DNA from: Arcicella sp.
Lineage (GTDB): Bacteria; Bacteroidota; Bacteroidia; Cytophagales; Spirosomataceae
Direction: 5' to 3'
Length of the DNA: 34,221 nucleotides
Assembly: GCA_025454855.1 (NCBI GenBank)
Contig: JALONS010000032.1
Location: 1-34,221, forward strand
Shown here: one piece after another, positions 33,052-34,221 of the stretch
Layout of the letters: each line of letters starts with the position of its first letter
How positions within the stretch are numbered: the stretch's first letter is position 1
Notes under the pieces: model-generated
Databases searched by the model: none
The model's input: the letters and a program-made list of their open reading frames with translations, nothing else
What the model was told of the DNA's origin: nothing
Translations under genes and position numbers: made by a program

Positions 33052-34098
33052 CTACCAAATTGTACCAGAAAGTGTCCAGTCTGATGGATTAGAATTAGAG
33101 GTTAACCAAGTGTCTCTTGCACTTATAGAACCTGTTACATTAACGTTAAAAGCTCCTAAGTGCTCATAGGGATAATCCTGATTACATACTAAAACACCAT
33201 CTATTAATATGGGTTCATATATATCATTGCCGCTTAAATGAATGGTGTTCAATATACGGTTCGTGTTTCTCCAATATTGGAATTGGCAATTGTATGCAGT
33301 ATAGGAAGGTAAATTATAGCTATTACCACAATATATATCTATACCATATGTTCGAGGGTCGCCTGCTTGATAATACACGTTATTTGAAGGACTTAACCAT
33401 TGTAATTTAAATCGCATAAATAATTCTACATAGTAGTTATCTGCTCCTGAGCCAATATAATCAATGTATGATACTAACTCGTAAACCCATCTTCTTTGAT
33501 TTGCTCCGTCTCCTGTCAGAGAGAAAGCATGACTTTTTTCAATAGTTTGAGAATTAGCTTGTATGATAGTTGATTGGGTTACTAAATTACCATTACCCAT
33601 TTTCGTCTTTACGATATTACCTCCAGCTTTTGCTGTATTCTTACTTAAAGATGGATTAAGTTTTATTCTTGAAAGTAATTCTTCATTCTTATTTGGTATA
33701 AAATGTTTTAGCCCTTTATTGTACCAAACGATAGTATCTCCAATCATGTACTCTCCCCTTTCGTTGAGGATAGAAGCGAAAGTCATAGGGAAACGGAAGT
33801 CTTCTAAAATATTTTTTCTGTTCTTAAGATTATGAGTTCTTAAAGAAATAAAATTAATTTCTTGTTCCCACTCGTCAAAAAAAGAACTGCTACCAGATGA
33901 TTTCTCATTCAATTCTTTTATTGTACTATAAAATGCTTCAGAATTTGCAAATCGAATACGATTTCCTACCACAGTGTATTTACTTTCAGTAGTTTCAATA
34001 TTCATGGTATTGACAATGTTTGTCATTTCATCTTTGCATGAAATGATTCCTAAGAATAAGCATAGGATAAGTGCTGAGGATAAAATTGGCTTTTTCAT
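33052..34098 (-). CDS. Hypothetical lipoprotein, secreted
   Basis: Not recognised. The frame is open up to 34212, but the start is placed at the ATG at 34098 because it opens a clear lipoprotein signal peptide (MKKPILSSALILCLFLGIIS followed by CKDE, Cys21 lipidated). The 348-residue protein then has a charged helical part (FANSEAFYSTIKELNEKSSG, FDEWEQEINFISLRTHNL), a segment FASILNERGEYMIGDTIVWY, and a beta-rich C-terminal half rich in Tyr, Asn, Ser and Trp (NYYVELFMRFKLQWLSPSNN, PSYTAYNCQFQYWRNTN, WTLSGTIW). The layout of signal, short helical domain and beta-rich end resembles Bacteroidota surface lipoproteins of the DUF4848 kind, but I cannot confirm this. It has no obvious partner in the window. 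Confidence 0.7.
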   Translation of the reverse strand: MKKPILSSALILCLFLGIISCKDEMTNIVNTMNIETTESKYTVVGNRIRFANSEAFYSTIKELNEKSSGSSSFFDEWEQEINFISLRTHNLKNRKNILEDFRFPMTFASILNERGEYMIGDTIVWYNKGLKHFIPNKNEELLSRIKLNPSLSKNTAKAGGNIVKTKMGNGNLVTQSTIIQANSQTIEKSHAFSLTGDGANQRRWVYELVSYIDYIGSGADNYYVELFMRFKLQWLSPSNNVYYQAGDPRTYGIDIYCGNSYNLPSYTAYNCQFQYWRNTNRILNTIHLSGNDIYEPILIDGVLVCNQDYPYEHLGAFNVNVTGSISARDTWLTSNSNPSDWTLSGTIW

Positions 34099-34221
34099 AA
34101 CTTGATAGAATTGTTGTTTTAGATTAGTGTTTATTAGGATAATAATTAAAACTTGTGAGATTTTACGTTTTGGTTCTGTTTCTAATTCTAAGATTATGTA
34201 AACCGCATCCAATCCAAAAGA

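Overview
The window looks like chromosomal DNA from a Bacteroidota member, most likely order Cytophagales. This is inferred from AT-rich sequence, start codons without Shine-Dalgarno sites, several promoters of the Bacteroidota type (TTG, 17-23 nt, TAnnTTTG), and families such as DUF4271, the DCC thiol oxidoreductase and large MacB/FtsX-type permeases. No phage, CRISPR array, transposase or conjugation gene was seen.

Layout. 1-6094 (minus): an export operon reading adaptor, ATPase, permease, permease, the last cut by the window edge. 6095-6995: a long non-coding stretch with one good promoter. 6996-8916 (plus): a GH12-like lipoprotein and sucD. 9023-10925: a leucine-rich-repeat/DUF1963 gene broken in two places. 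11016-13079: DUF4271 membrane protein and hemD. 13216-16645: two sister Uma2 genes on either side of an oppositely oriented lone ABC permease. 16857-20081: DUF177/yceD, rpmF, plsX, fabH, the conserved ribosome/lipid cluster. 20146-21597: a PD-(D/E)XK-like protein and an orphan. 21758-24594: efp, accB, accC. 24752-25204: a secreted coiled-coil protein. 25310-26965 (minus): tRNA-Gln, fabD, a DCC protein. 27128-28066: a lipoprotein esterase. 28089-30425 (minus): an EEP hydrolase, a tyrosine phosphatase and a CDF transporter. 30848-32843: dnaG, interrupted inside its Toprim domain. 33052-34098 (minus): an unrecognised lipoprotein.

Functionally the core is fatty-acid synthesis: accB/accC for acetyl-CoA carboxylase, fabD for malonyl transfer, fabH for the first condensation and plsX for phospholipid entry. 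They sit with translation genes (rpmF, efp, tRNA-Gln), haem synthesis (hemD), the TCA cycle (sucD) and replication (dnaG).

The most unusual structure is in the gaps. Many gaps between genes of the same direction are filled, from stop codon to next start codon, by imperfect long inverted repeats built from short degenerate words (TTAGG-type before fabH, accB and accC; other words before fabD and inside the ABC operon). Three other gaps carry hairpins bounded by inverted GTAG, resembling REP/BIME elements. I did not find a convincing new multi-gene system. The strongest leads are these gap elements, the damaged dnaG, and the GH12-like protein that seems to lack its nucleophile.
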